Below, piece after piece: positions 32,641-41,395 of a DNA stretch of 64,000 nt; within the stretch, counting starts at the first letter, position 1; every line of letters starts with the position of its first letter. Made by a program: the position numbers and the translations under genes. The notes beneath the pieces are model-generated. The model was not told where the DNA came from. It did no database searches and saw nothing but the letters and a program-made list of their open reading frames with translations. Source of the DNA: Pikeienuella litoralis (GTDB lineage: Bacteria > Pseudomonadota > Alphaproteobacteria > Rhodobacterales > Rhodobacteraceae); the NCBI RefSeq assembly GCF_037646705.1, contig NZ_JBBHER010000003.1:124001-188000 (forward strand), read 5' to 3'.

Positions 32641-33083
32641 CTGGACACCGAGATATCGGCGGCGCCGGCGACGCTGCCGGTCACGATGGCGCGCGAAGAC
32701 AGGTTCATCACCCGCACCCGGTCGCCGAGGGCGCCGCGATCGAGCGCGCGCCCCTCCGTCGTGATCTCGATCGCGCCGACAGCGAAGCGGAGGCGCACGA
32801 TGTCGTTCCGCTCGACGAGCGTCGGCGGCCCGAGATCGCCCGGCCGGACCGGCCGGCCCTCGTAGATCGTGACCAGCGCCTCCTTCCCGACGGCGTCGGA
32901 GGGTTGGGTGATGGCGCCGGGGATCGCCGCCGAGGCCATGCGCAGATCGCCGGCGTCGATCACCGTTCTGGCCATGATCGAGCGCGCGGCGACCATGCTT
33001 TCGGCCGTGGCGGCGCTCGGCGCTGTCAGCGTCAGCGCGGCGAGCGCGCCTCCGAAGAGCGCCTGCATGGCGCGCGGGATCAT
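32637..33083 (-). CDS. flgA: flagellar P-ring assembly chaperone FlgA
   Basis: 148 residues with a signal peptide ending near PSAATA. The SAF-like domain (ARTVIDAGDLRMA, EGRPVRPGDL) and C-terminal GDRVRVMNLSSRAIVTGSV match FlgA. It helps FlgI form the P ring in the periplasm; flgI itself is not here. Overlaps both flgG and flgH by four bases. Confidence 0.92.
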   Translation of the reverse strand: MIPRAMQALFGGALAALTLTAPSAATAESMVAARSIMARTVIDAGDLRMASAAIPGAITQPSDAVGKEALVTIYEGRPVRPGDLGPPTLVERNDIVRLRFAVGAIEITTEGRALDRGALGDRVRVMNLSSRAIVTGSVAGAADISVSR

Positions 33084-33865
33084 CGGATCTGCACCGTCGC
33101 GCCGAGCATCTGATCGGCGGCGGTGATCACCTTCGCGTTCATCTCGTAGCCGCGCTGCGCTTCGATCAGCTCGGTGATCTCGCGCACCGCGTCGACGCCG
33201 CTTTCCTCGAGGAAGCCCTGCCGGAACCGGCCGCGTCCATCCGTGTCCGGGTCGCCGATATTGGGCTGGCCGGAGGCCGCGGTCTCCCGGAAGAGATTGC
33301 CGCCGATCGCCTCGAGCCCTTTTTCATTCACGAAGCTCGCGAGCGACAGCCGGCCCAGAACCTCGGAGTCCGTCTGGTCGTCGAAGGAGGCGACCACCTC
33401 GCCATCGGCGTTGATGGTGATCGCGCTCGCATCCTCCGGGATCGTGATCTCGGGGATGATCGGATAGCCTTCCGAGGTGACGATCAGCCCGTCGCCGGTC
33501 CGCTTCAGGCCGCCGTCTCTTGTGTAGGCGGAGATGCCGGAGGGCAGCTCCACCTCGAGATATCCGGCGCCCTCGATGGCGATGTCGAGCTCTCCGCCGG
33601 TCTGGCGCAGCGCCCCCTGGCCGACCTCCATCGACACCGCGGCCGCCCGGACGCCGAGGCCGAGCTGCACGCCGGTGGGCAGGATCGAGCCGTCGGCGGC
33701 GTTCACCGCGCCGGGCTGGCGCACCTGCTGGTAGTGCAGGTCCGCGAATTCCGCGCGCCGCGGATTATAGGCTGTGGTGCTCATGTTCGAGAGGTTGTTG
33801 GAAATGGTCTCGACCCGCGTTTGCTGGGCCTGCATTCCGGTGGCGGCGATATCGAGTGCGCGCAT
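33080..33865 (-). CDS. flgG: flagellar distal rod protein FlgG
   Basis: 261 residues, the usual length. ALDIAATGMQAQQTRVETISNNLSNMSTTAYNPRRAEFADLHYQQ opens the rod domain, and the C-terminal QRGYEMNAKVITAADQMLG closes it. It forms the distal rod that passes through the P and L rings. Fifty-five bases after flgF. Confidence 0.96.
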   Translation of the reverse strand: MRALDIAATGMQAQQTRVETISNNLSNMSTTAYNPRRAEFADLHYQQVRQPGAVNAADGSILPTGVQLGLGVRAAAVSMEVGQGALRQTGGELDIAIEGAGYLEVELPSGISAYTRDGGLKRTGDGLIVTSEGYPIIPEITIPEDASAITINADGEVVASFDDQTDSEVLGRLSLASFVNEKGLEAIGGNLFRETAASGQPNIGDPDTDGRGRFRQGFLEESGVDAVREITELIEAQRGYEMNAKVITAADQMLGATVQIR

Positions 33866-33920
33866 CTGGATTCTCCTTTGCTCGCGTCGTCGTTCAGTCT
33901 GGGCGCCGTGGCGCCGGGGA

Positions 33921-34643
33921 TCAGGCGCCCGATCCGATCACGCGGACGGCCTGGCGCATGCGTTCGTCTTCGGCGTTCAGAAAGTTCTGGCCCATTTCAT
34001 AGGCCCGTTGCACTTCGATCATCCGCGAGATCTCGCGGATCGGATCGACATTGCTTCGTTCGACGAAGCCCTGAAAAATGCTGGCCTCCTCGGCTGGAAG
34101 GAGCGGCTCCTCGGTGGTGAAGAGCCCGGCCCCGCTCCGCGTCAGGCTGGACGTGTCGGCGACGGTCACGAGACCGATCCGGCCGATCGGCTGCCCATCG
34201 GCGGAGAGGGTGCCGTCGGTCGCCACGGTCATCTCGCGCGCGTCGGGCGGCGCGAAGAGAGGGGCGCCGCCCTCGTCCAGAAGGCGAAGGCCGTCTTTCG
34301 TCGCCAGCTCCCCATCGGGGTTCCGGACGAAGGAGCCTGCGCGGGTCAGCGCCGGGCCGTCGGGCGTCTCGATCATGAAGAAGCCGTCGCCTTCGATGGC
34401 GAAATCAAAGGCGCCGCCGGTCGGCGCGAGGGCGCCCTGCTGAAAATCCGTCACCCGGACCCGCGCCGCCGTCTGGGCGGTGCCGCCGCCGACGACGTTC
34501 AACCGGTCGACCATCTCCGCGAACACGGCGCCCTCCCGGCGGAATCCGGTTGTGGAGGCGTTGGCGATGTTGTTCGCGATGATCTGCATGTCCTTCAGCA
34601 GACCGGACTGGCGTGAGAGCGTCACATAGCCGGGATTATCCAT
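33921..34643 (-). CDS. flgF: flagellar proximal rod protein FlgF
   Basis: 240 residues. TLSRQSGLLKDMQIIANNIANASTTGFRREG is the FlgF-type start; EVQRAYEMGQNFLNAEDERMR the rod tail. Its ATG lies inside the last codons of the 806-residue gene (8-base overlap). Confidence 0.95.
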   Translation of the reverse strand: MDNPGYVTLSRQSGLLKDMQIIANNIANASTTGFRREGAVFAEMVDRLNVVGGGTAQTAARVRVTDFQQGALAPTGGAFDFAIEGDGFFMIETPDGPALTRAGSFVRNPDGELATKDGLRLLDEGGAPLFAPPDAREMTVATDGTLSADGQPIGRIGLVTVADTSSLTRSGAGLFTTEEPLLPAEEASIFQGFVERSNVDPIREISRMIEVQRAYEMGQNFLNAEDERMRQAVRVIGSGA

Positions 34644-37056
34644 CCTCCAGCGCCTCCTCGATGACCGCGCGGACCGCGCGGGATGCGTCTATGACGGATT
34701 GCGCCGCGCCAAGGGTGACTTCCCCCTCGACCTGCGGCGGGGTGAGAAATGCGGCGGCGGCGGCGTTCTCGCTCAGCGCCGCGTCGATCTTCGGCGCGGC
34801 TTCGGAGCCGGCCATGAACGCCGCGAGCAGGCGGCGTTCGGGCGGGCCGGACTCGGCCGCTTCCGCCCATGCTCCCGCCCTGAACGCCAGATCCGCCCGG
34901 TCCGCGGAGCTCTCGGCCGGGATGTCGATTTCGGCGAGGGTGGCGAGCGCGGAGGCGGGCTCGCCCATCATTTCTTCGGCTTTGGCGCGGAGGCGCTTCG
35001 CTTCGATCCCGTCGAGCCCGGCCAGCGTCTCGAGCGCGCTCGCGGCATCCGCTTCCGCGAGGTGCGCCCGCGCCGCCGCCCGGCGCAGACCCGGCGCGCC
35101 GCGCCCGAGCGCCGGGTCGAGGAAGGCGAGCGCGGCGTTGGCGAGGCCAAGCCCGGTCAGCTCCTCCGCGATCCGTCGGCGCGCGGCGTCGCCGGCCATC
35201 TCCGTCGAGATTTCGTCGCGATAGCCGAGAACGGCGCGGACATAGGCGAGCGGCCCGGTCTCCTCCGCGCTGGCCTCCTCCAGCACCGCGTGCCCGGCGT
35301 CCCGGAGGATGATCTTCGCCGCTGGCGAGCGGGTCATCGCGTCGCGCACCGTCCTGAGAGCCGCGGTCAGCCCTTCCGCGCGGGCGCGGGCGCGGATCTC
35401 CGCGATCTTCAGCGGCCGCTCCATTTGCGAGCCCCGCGCGATGAAGGCGGCTTCGGCCAGAGCCTCCGTCAGATCCGCGCTGATGGGCGCGCCGCGCCGG
35501 ATGCGGCTTTCAAGCAAGCGCAGCAGCGCCTCGCGCGATTCGGCCAGATCGCGCCGGCCGAGCCGCGTGTAAAGCGCGTCGGCCTCCTCATCTTCATGGG
35601 ACGCGGTCAGCAGCCGCGCGCGCGCCAGATCGAAGGCGGGGCCGTGATCGCCGGGGATCCGGCGCAGGATGAGATCGATCTTGCGCGCGTTCTCGACCTC
35701 GCCGTCATCGAGGAAAGAGGCCATGATCATCGGTCCGATGAGGACCCGCAGAGAGACCGGAAGCGTCGCGAAGGCGGTGACCATCTTCGCGTCGAGCCAG
35801 GCTTGCGCGTCATCGGCGGCGTAGGGTTGAACGGCGGCGGGGAGCCCGGCCGCGCGCCGCCAGACCGCGGTCGGCCCGGAGCAGGCGCCCGTGACGGCCA
35901 GCGGCCCGTCAGGCGCGGGGGGCGTTCCGCCGACGATGTGCGCGAGATCCCGAAGCAGCGCGGAATCCTCCACCGCATCCGGGTAAAGGTCGATCACGCC
36001 GAGGGCCTCGGCGCTGAACCCGGCGGCGATATAGAGCTTCACAAGCCCTGTCGCGATGTCCGGCAACGGCATGTCGAATTCATCGAGAAGCGCGCCGGAG
36101 AGCCGCGCCAGCTCCGCCGAAAAGGCGTCCGCGTCCGGCCAGTCCGAGGTGTCGAGCCGGGCGTCGGCGATGCAGTCCACCTCGTCGACGAAAGTCTCCG
36201 CCCGATCGGCCCGGAACGCGCGGTCGACCGCCGTGCGGGCGCGCACCGGCAGTTCGAGCGGTTTGGGCGCCTCGGCGTAATCCTTCTCCGGGGGCGGCGT
36301 CTTCGCCATGAGTTCGGCCGTGGCCGCGGGAGCGGGGGCCGGGGCGGGCGGCGGTTCGGGCGTCTCCGGCGCGCGGCGGCCGCGCCGCTCGGGGTCGGTG
36401 GGCGGCGGCGCGGCGGCGGCGGCTTCGGGAGAGCGGTAGGAGAGCAGCCCCTGATCGGCGGCGCGCGAGAGCTGCTCCAGAAGGCGTTGACGCGCGATGA
36501 CCACGTCATGCTCCGGCGGGGCCGCGTCTGCGGTTTCGGCGCCGCCGGACCGGGGGGCGCCGGCGTGGCGGGGCGTCGGCGCGGGCGCGGAGTGCGGGGC
36601 GCGTTCGGTGCCCTCCTCCGGCGCGCGCTGCGGGAGCGGAGCCGCGGCGGGCTGCTCGCTCGCCGCGAGGACGGGGCCCGGCGCCGGATCCCGAAACTCG
36701 ACCGTCAGAGCGCCGCCTGCGACATGGGCCGCATAGTCGCAGTCGCAGTTCAGCACGAACCGGAGCCGCGTCGCGGCGTCGTCGGGGACAAGCCGGGCGC
36801 TGACGATCCGCCGGGCGCCGGCCCCCGGGAAGATCTCCGATAGATCGAACGCGCCCCCGCCGCCGGAGATGACGATGTCGATCTGGCGCGGCCCGGTCCT
36901 CTCGACGCCGAAGCCGAGGCCGGCGACGGGAATCTCGACCTGGCTCGCATGAGCGATATCCGTCGCCCGCACCCGGACCGCCTCCGCCGACAGCGGCGGC
37001 GCGGACGCGGCGAGCGCGCAGAGCGCCGCGGCGGCGGAGAGCGCGCGCCTGGTCAC
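34636..37056 (-). CDS. large uncharacterised periplasmic protein of the flagellar locus
   Basis: 806 residues from a GTG that overlaps the motA stop (GTGA). Signal peptide to about residue 24 (ALCALAASAPPLSAEA). Residues 25-125 are beta-rich and resemble an AMIN-type domain (SQVEIPVAGLGFGVERTG, RLRFVLNCDCDYAAHV). A Pro/Ala linker runs to about 270. The remaining 530 residues are Ala/Leu/Glu-rich helical repeats of TPR or SEL1-like look (ALYTRLGRRDLAESREALLRL). Not recognised as a named family. Lying between motA and flgF in one coupled operon, it is probably a periplasmic scaffold acting near the stator, P ring or peptidoglycan; this is inference. Confidence 0.75.
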   Translation of the reverse strand: MTRRALSAAAALCALAASAPPLSAEAVRVRATDIAHASQVEIPVAGLGFGVERTGPRQIDIVISGGGGAFDLSEIFPGAGARRIVSARLVPDDAATRLRFVLNCDCDYAAHVAGGALTVEFRDPAPGPVLAASEQPAAAPLPQRAPEEGTERAPHSAPAPTPRHAGAPRSGGAETADAAPPEHDVVIARQRLLEQLSRAADQGLLSYRSPEAAAAAPPPTDPERRGRRAPETPEPPPAPAPAPAATAELMAKTPPPEKDYAEAPKPLELPVRARTAVDRAFRADRAETFVDEVDCIADARLDTSDWPDADAFSAELARLSGALLDEFDMPLPDIATGLVKLYIAAGFSAEALGVIDLYPDAVEDSALLRDLAHIVGGTPPAPDGPLAVTGACSGPTAVWRRAAGLPAAVQPYAADDAQAWLDAKMVTAFATLPVSLRVLIGPMIMASFLDDGEVENARKIDLILRRIPGDHGPAFDLARARLLTASHEDEEADALYTRLGRRDLAESREALLRLLESRIRRGAPISADLTEALAEAAFIARGSQMERPLKIAEIRARARAEGLTAALRTVRDAMTRSPAAKIILRDAGHAVLEEASAEETGPLAYVRAVLGYRDEISTEMAGDAARRRIAEELTGLGLANAALAFLDPALGRGAPGLRRAAARAHLAEADAASALETLAGLDGIEAKRLRAKAEEMMGEPASALATLAEIDIPAESSADRADLAFRAGAWAEAAESGPPERRLLAAFMAGSEAAPKIDAALSENAAAAAFLTPPQVEGEVTLGAAQSVIDASRAVRAVIEEALEDG

Positions 37057-37925
37057 GTCGCCGAAGCGGCCTTGACCGCCTGCAGCGCTTCGGCGAGCGC
37101 GCCGAAGCTCGGCCGCAACTCGTGCGGCGCGTTCTGCCGCCCGACCTCGATGCAGATATCGGGCGCGTGATTGTAGAGATTGGCGATCAGCACCTCGCGG
37201 ATCAGCGAATAGAACTGCTGCTCGGCGTCGACGACGGCCTTCACCTTCATCGCGATCGGGCCGACCAGCCCGTAGGACAGGAACACGCCGAGGAACGTGC
37301 CGACGAGCGCGCCGCCGATCAGTCTGCCAAGCACCTCCGGCGGCTGATCGATCGACGCCATCGTCTTGATCACGCCAAGCACGGCGGCGACGATGCCGAG
37401 CGCGGGCAGCCCGTCCGCCATGCTCGCGAGCGCGTGGCTGGCGTGCATGGAGTGCTGGTGGATCTTTTCGAGGCGCTTCTCCAGCACCTCCTCCACCTGG
37501 TTCGGATCGTCGTAATTCATCGCTCCGGCGCGCATCGTGTCGCAGATCAGCGCGACCGCCTCATGGTCCGCGAGGATGCGGGGATATTTCTGGAAGACCG
37601 AGCTTTGCTCCGGCTCCTCGATATGCGCCTCGACGTCGACCGGGTTCGCGCGGCTGATTCGGATCAGCGCATAGAGAAGGCAGAGGAGATCCTGGAAATC
37701 CTCATCCTTCCATTTCGCTCCGCGGAAGACCGTGCGGACCGCGCCAAGCGTCGCCTTGATCTCCGCCATGCTGTTGGCGAGGAGAAAGGCGCCCACCGCG
37801 GCGCCGCCGATGATCATCATCTCGAAGGGGAGCGCATGGAAGATGATCGCCATCTTCCCGCCGGCGAAGACGTAGCCGCCGAAGACCATGATGAACGTGA
37901 AAACGATGCCGATGACGCCGATCAT
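37053..37925 (-). CDS. motA: flagellar stator protein MotA
   Basis: 290 residues from the ATG at 37925 (AGGAC upstream). Four membrane helices; the helix 3 signature ADGLPALGIVAAVLGVIKTM and the cytoplasmic loop RLEKIHQHSMHA carry the charged residues that touch the rotor. It forms the proton-driven stator with MotB, whose gene is absent here. Overlaps the next gene by four bases. Confidence 0.95.
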   Translation of the reverse strand: MIGVIGIVFTFIMVFGGYVFAGGKMAIIFHALPFEMMIIGGAAVGAFLLANSMAEIKATLGAVRTVFRGAKWKDEDFQDLLCLLYALIRISRANPVDVEAHIEEPEQSSVFQKYPRILADHEAVALICDTMRAGAMNYDDPNQVEEVLEKRLEKIHQHSMHASHALASMADGLPALGIVAAVLGVIKTMASIDQPPEVLGRLIGGALVGTFLGVFLSYGLVGPIAMKVKAVVDAEQQFYSLIREVLIANLYNHAPDICIEVGRQNAPHELRPSFGALAEALQAVKAASAT

Positions 37926-38034
37926 GCTCTGTCCTGCTCGCTGGCGGAGCGTCGAGGCGCCCCCGTCGTTCCGACCGCGACGCCGATCATCGCCCATGGG
38001 CCGTTAAGAAACGGCGAAACGGATGACCGGCGGC

Positions 38035-38619
38035 TCATTTCTTGGGCGCTCTCGCGTTCTGCCCGGCGATCTGAACGGTGATCGCGTAGGCCTTCTCCGG
38101 CGTCAGCGCGCCGAGGATCTCCGCCGCCGGCCCGTCCGTCATCCGCGAGAGGAGGCCGGCGGCGAAGGCGACGTCCATGTTCTCGAAAATCGGCGCCGCG
38201 CGCTTTTCATCCATGGCCTGAAAGGCCGCGACGAGCTTGCCGACATCCCTGTCCGCGGCGCCGTCGGCCACGCGCAAAAGCGCGCCGAGCCGGGCTTCGG
38301 CCTCTTCGAGGCGCTTCATCTGATCGCGGAGCTTCGCCTCCGAAGCCTCGATCACGCGGGTCTTGACGGCGATGCGCTCTTCGCGCGCGTCGAGCTGCGT
38401 CTCGCGCTCGCGCAGGGTTGCGAGCAGCGCGGCGAGGTCGCTGTGCGTCGGGCCGATGCTGCTCGCGGCGTCCTGGGGCGCCGCCGAGTCGCCGGCGCGC
38501 GGCGCCTCCACCGCGAGCGCGATCGCGGGGTCGGCGACGCGCATCACCGCCGACAGCATGAAGCACCCCGAAAGCATCAGCATCGCCGGCCGACCGCGCC
38601 GGTTCGCGCCGGCGCTCAT
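38035..38619 (-). CDS. MotE-like flagellar stator chaperone
   Basis: 194 residues. A membrane or signal helix (about 11-35), a coiled coil (ERETQLDAREERIAVKTRVIEASEAKLRDQ region, about 70-115) and a C-terminal MgtE-N-like fold (KRAAPIFENMDVAFAAGLLSRM) make up the MotE layout. MotE is known to help MotC or stator function in rhizobia. Coupled to the DUF6468 gene upstream (ATGA) and 109 bases before motA. Confidence 0.8.
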   Translation of the reverse strand: MSAGANRRGRPAMLMLSGCFMLSAVMRVADPAIALAVEAPRAGDSAAPQDAASSIGPTHSDLAALLATLRERETQLDAREERIAVKTRVIEASEAKLRDQMKRLEEAEARLGALLRVADGAADRDVGKLVAAFQAMDEKRAAPIFENMDVAFAAGLLSRMTDGPAAEILGALTPEKAYAITVQIAGQNARAPKK

Positions 38620-39254
38620 CGCCCGGCCGCCTCGGTCTGGCCTTCGCCGGCGATCGCGGCGGTCAGGCGCCGCGCCAGAAGGTCGTGATCGTCACGCCCT
38701 TCGGTGGACAGGATCTCGTCGACCGCCGCGATCACGCTGGTTTCCCTGGCGCTGGCCGCTTCCTCGACGGGAGCGGGATCCTGCGCGACGGTTTTCTTGT
38801 CGGGCGCGGGCGCATCCGCGTCGGCGTCGGCGCCGGCCGCCTTGCGCGTCGCCGGCTTGCGGGCGGCGGCGGATTTCGACGCCGATTTGGCGCGCGGCTT
38901 TCTCGCGGCGGTCTTGCGGGCGGCGGGCTTCGGCGCGGCCTCCGCGCGGGCGGCGGCCTCCTTGAGGGTCTCGGCGGCGTCGTCGGCCGCCGCCGCCGTG
39001 GCTTCGAGCTTCGCCGCCGCGGTCTTGGCGGCGGCGAGCCGCGCATCGAGGTCGCCGATGGCTTTCGCGGTCGCCTTTTGCGAGGTTGAAAGCACGGCCT
39101 TCATCTCGTCCACCTGCGTGGACATGGTCGTGATGGCCTTGCCGAGCCCACCCTCCATCCGCGTCAGCCGCCGAAGCCGCCGCGAGAGGATGAGGCAGTA
39201 GAGCGCCGCCACCATCGAGGCGATCAGCAGTAGCCCGTCAGCGATCAGCTCCAT
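38616..39254 (-). CDS. DUF6468-type membrane protein with basic repeat tail
   Basis: 212 residues. One membrane helix (about 4-25) followed by SRRLRRLTRMEGGLGKAI, then a helical Ala-rich stretch. The N-terminus is what I know as DUF6468, found in flagellar operons of alphaproteobacteria, function unknown. Residues about 109-140 are an Ala/Lys/Arg/Pro repeat (KPAARKTAARKPRAK) like histone H1-type proteins, then an acidic Asp/Ala run. The basic stretch may bind nucleic acid, peptidoglycan-linked polymers or acidic protein surfaces. Lies between fliL (10 bases) and motE (overlap). Confidence 0.7.
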   Translation of the reverse strand: MELIADGLLLIASMVAALYCLILSRRLRRLTRMEGGLGKAITTMSTQVDEMKAVLSTSQKATAKAIGDLDARLAAAKTAAAKLEATAAAADDAAETLKEAAARAEAAPKPAARKTAARKPRAKSASKSAAARKPATRKAAGADADADAPAPDKKTVAQDPAPVEEAASARETSVIAAVDEILSTEGRDDHDLLARRLTAAIAGEGQTEAAGR

Positions 39255-39264
39255 GAAATGGCTC

Positions 39265-39777
39265 CTATTTCAGAACGAACGAGGTGATGAGAAGATCGCG
39301 CGGCTGGATCGGCGCGGCGACCGCGCTGGCCCGGCGCAGCAATTGCGCGCGGAGCCGGATCGTGGCGCTGGGCGCCTCGATATCGGATTCCTCGACTGCG
39401 CGAAGAAAGGTGTTGAACACATCGAGAATGCGCGGCCGCAGCGCCTCCAGCGCGGCGGCGTCCTCCCGCCGCGTCTCGATCTGCGTGTCGATCACCAGAA
39501 ATTTCGCATTCGCATTCGGGCCGAGAGGGATGACCATTTCCCCGATCGGCACGAATGTCGGCGCGTCTTCGGGGTTCGCGGCGGCGTAGCTTGGCCGATG
39601 ATTCTCGTCTTTCTGCCCGGTGGGGAGGGTGACGATCCCGGAGAACATCGCGTAGAACCCGCCCGCGCCGAGGAGAACGAAGAGCGCGAGCCCGATCAGC
39701 AGGGGCGCGCGGCTCCGCTTCGGCGGCGGCGCGGCTTCCGTCTCGTCGTCTGAGTCGATGTCATCGATGTCCAGCAT
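39265..39777 (-). CDS. fliL: flagellar basal-body protein FliL
   Basis: 170 residues from the ATG at 39777; an in-frame GTG at 39816 is also open but has no ribosome site. Acidic cytoplasmic start (LDIDDIDSDDETE), one membrane helix (about 24-44) and the FliL periplasmic domain (ANAKFLVIDTQIETRRED, ending PRDLLITSFVLK). It modulates the stator. First gene of the operon fliL-DUF6468-motE-motA-806-flgF-flgG-flgA-flgH-fliL-like. Confidence 0.88.
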   Translation of the reverse strand: MLDIDDIDSDDETEAAPPPKRSRAPLLIGLALFVLLGAGGFYAMFSGIVTLPTGQKDENHRPSYAAANPEDAPTFVPIGEMVIPLGPNANAKFLVIDTQIETRREDAAALEALRPRILDVFNTFLRAVEESDIEAPSATIRLRAQLLRRASAVAAPIQPRDLLITSFVLK

Positions 39778-40177
39778 GGTCCCGGCGCCGTAGATTCTCT
39801 CGGTCGCCAGATTCACTAGCGGGTACAGACTAACTGAAGCTTACCAGAGCGCGCTTTTCTGATTCGCGTGATGGCGGATGTTCGCGTGTCACCTTCCTGC
39901 CAGCATTGGCTTTTTCTTCGCCCCGGGCCCCTGTTCGCCGGTTCGGGCCCGGTTGGAGCGGTCTGGTTCGCGAGACGGGCCGCGGTCCTTCGCGCATGGC
40001 GGGCCGTCTCCACCGGGGGCGCCCGAAGCGCCGCCGCCGAGACGCGCGCGGCGGAGGCGACCCGTCGGGCCGCCCCGGCTTCCCCTATGACTCGTGATAG
40101 ACCTGTGGCTGAGTGGCGACATATGACGGCGGGACGATTCGTGAAGGGTGGGGTGCTCACGGGTGGGGCGACGGCTG
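39778..40177. other. divergent intergenic region, no gene seen
   Basis: About 400 bases between the divergent fliL and RND adaptor genes, so it should hold both promoters; I could not place a convincing -35/-10 pair. An eight-pair inverted repeat CCGGGCCC/GGGCCCGG lies at 39923-39952. This is also where the flagellar locus ends. Confidence 0.5.
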
Positions 40178-41395
40178 ATGCGGATGAGCGAAGAACCGGA
40201 CGGGATGGCGCGGACGCCCGGGCTTGCGCGCGCGGTCCGGCGTCGCTGTGGGCTATGGGCTGCGGCGGCCACGCTCCTGCTTGGCGCATGGGCCGCGGCC
40301 GCGGAAGAGGCCGGCCCCCGGCTTCCGGTGGTGACGGTGGCGCCGGTGACGCTCGCGGAGATCGTCGGCCGGGCGCCGGTTTCGGGGACCACGGTTCCGC
40401 GCAGGGAGATCCTGATCTATCCGCGCGTCAGCGGCTACAGCGTCGAAACGGTTGAGGTCGATATCGGCGATACAGTCGCGGCGGGCGAGATTCTGGCGAC
40501 GCTGGACGATTCGCGGCTGGCGGCGCAACTGGCTCAGGCGGAAGCTGAATTCACGCGTGCGAAAGCCGGTGAGCGCCAGGCCCGAAGCCAGATCGCTTCG
40601 GCCGAGGCCGCCCTGGCCCAGGCGGAGGCGGCGCAGGCGCGAAGCGACCGGCTGCGGGCGCGGGACAATATCAGCCAGGCCAGCGCCGATCAGGCGACGG
40701 CCGATGCGGAGATGGCCCGCGCCGCGTTGGATTCGGCGACGAGCGGCCTCGCCATCGCCGAAGCGCAGACGCGCCGGACCGCGGCGGAGCTGGATGTCGC
40801 GCGCCTCAATCTGGACAATGCGAAGATCAGGGCGCCGTGGGACGGCGTGGTCTCGGCCCGGACCGCGCGCGTCGGCGCGATCTCGGCGTCGGGCGGGGAG
40901 CCGCTTTTCACGATCATCGCGAATGGAGAGATCGAGGTCGAGGCGGAGGTGATCGAAACCACGCTCGGGCGGATCGAGCCGGGCGACGAGACGGAGCTGA
41001 TGATCGCCGGGCGCGGCGCCGCGACAGGAACCGTCAGGCTGATCTCGCCGGCGGTGGATCCCGTCGACCGGCTCGGCGTCATCAGAATCGCCGTGGCGGG
41101 CGGCGCCGTGGACAAGACGGGGCTTTTCGCCGGCGGCTGGATCATCACCGACCGGCGAATTTCGCCGAGCGTGCCGGCGGCGGCGGTGCTCACCGATCTG
41201 GAGGGCGATCATGTTCTCGTTGTCGTCGATGGCGTCATCGAGAGACGAAAGGTCGCGGCCGGCCTCATCTGGGACGGGCGCCGCGAGATTCTCTCCGGGC
41301 TCGAGGTCGGCGAGGTGGTTGTCGCGAGGGCGGGCGCGTTCTTTCGCGATGGGGACAGGATCCGCCCGGTCCGGGCGACGGACGCGGCCGAATGA
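40178..41395 (+). CDS. RND efflux periplasmic adaptor (membrane fusion protein)
   Basis: 405 residues from the ATG at 40178; ATGs at 40184 and 40205 and a GTG at 40148 are alternatives, so the start is uncertain. A hydrophobic export signal (about CGLWAAAATLLLGAWAAAA) precedes the lipoyl half (YPRVSGYSVETVEVDIGDTVAAGE), a long Ala-rich helical hairpin and the second lipoyl half (AKIRAPWDGVVSARTARVGA). It links the inner-membrane pump to an outer-membrane channel. Its stop overlaps the pump start. Confidence 0.92.
   Translation: MRMSEEPDGMARTPGLARAVRRRCGLWAAAATLLLGAWAAAAEEAGPRLPVVTVAPVTLAEIVGRAPVSGTTVPRREILIYPRVSGYSVETVEVDIGDTVAAGEILATLDDSRLAAQLAQAEAEFTRAKAGERQARSQIASAEAALAQAEAAQARSDRLRARDNISQASADQATADAEMARAALDSATSGLAIAEAQTRRTAAELDVARLNLDNAKIRAPWDGVVSARTARVGAISASGGEPLFTIIANGEIEVEAEVIETTLGRIEPGDETELMIAGRGAATGTVRLISPAVDPVDRLGVIRIAVAGGAVDKTGLFAGGWIITDRRISPSVPAAAVLTDLEGDHVLVVVDGVIERRKVAAGLIWDGRREILSGLEVGEVVVARAGAFFRDGDRIRPVRATDAAE

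Noticed and set aside
38000..38015. GCCGTT/AACGGC hairpin between motE and motA
   Set aside because: Only six pairs, no T-run, and inside a probable operon; too weak to call a terminator or operator.
39923..39952. Eight-pair inverted repeat read as a terminator
   Set aside because: The T-run lies on the wrong side (before the stem on the plus strand), and the region is divergent, where no transcript should end.
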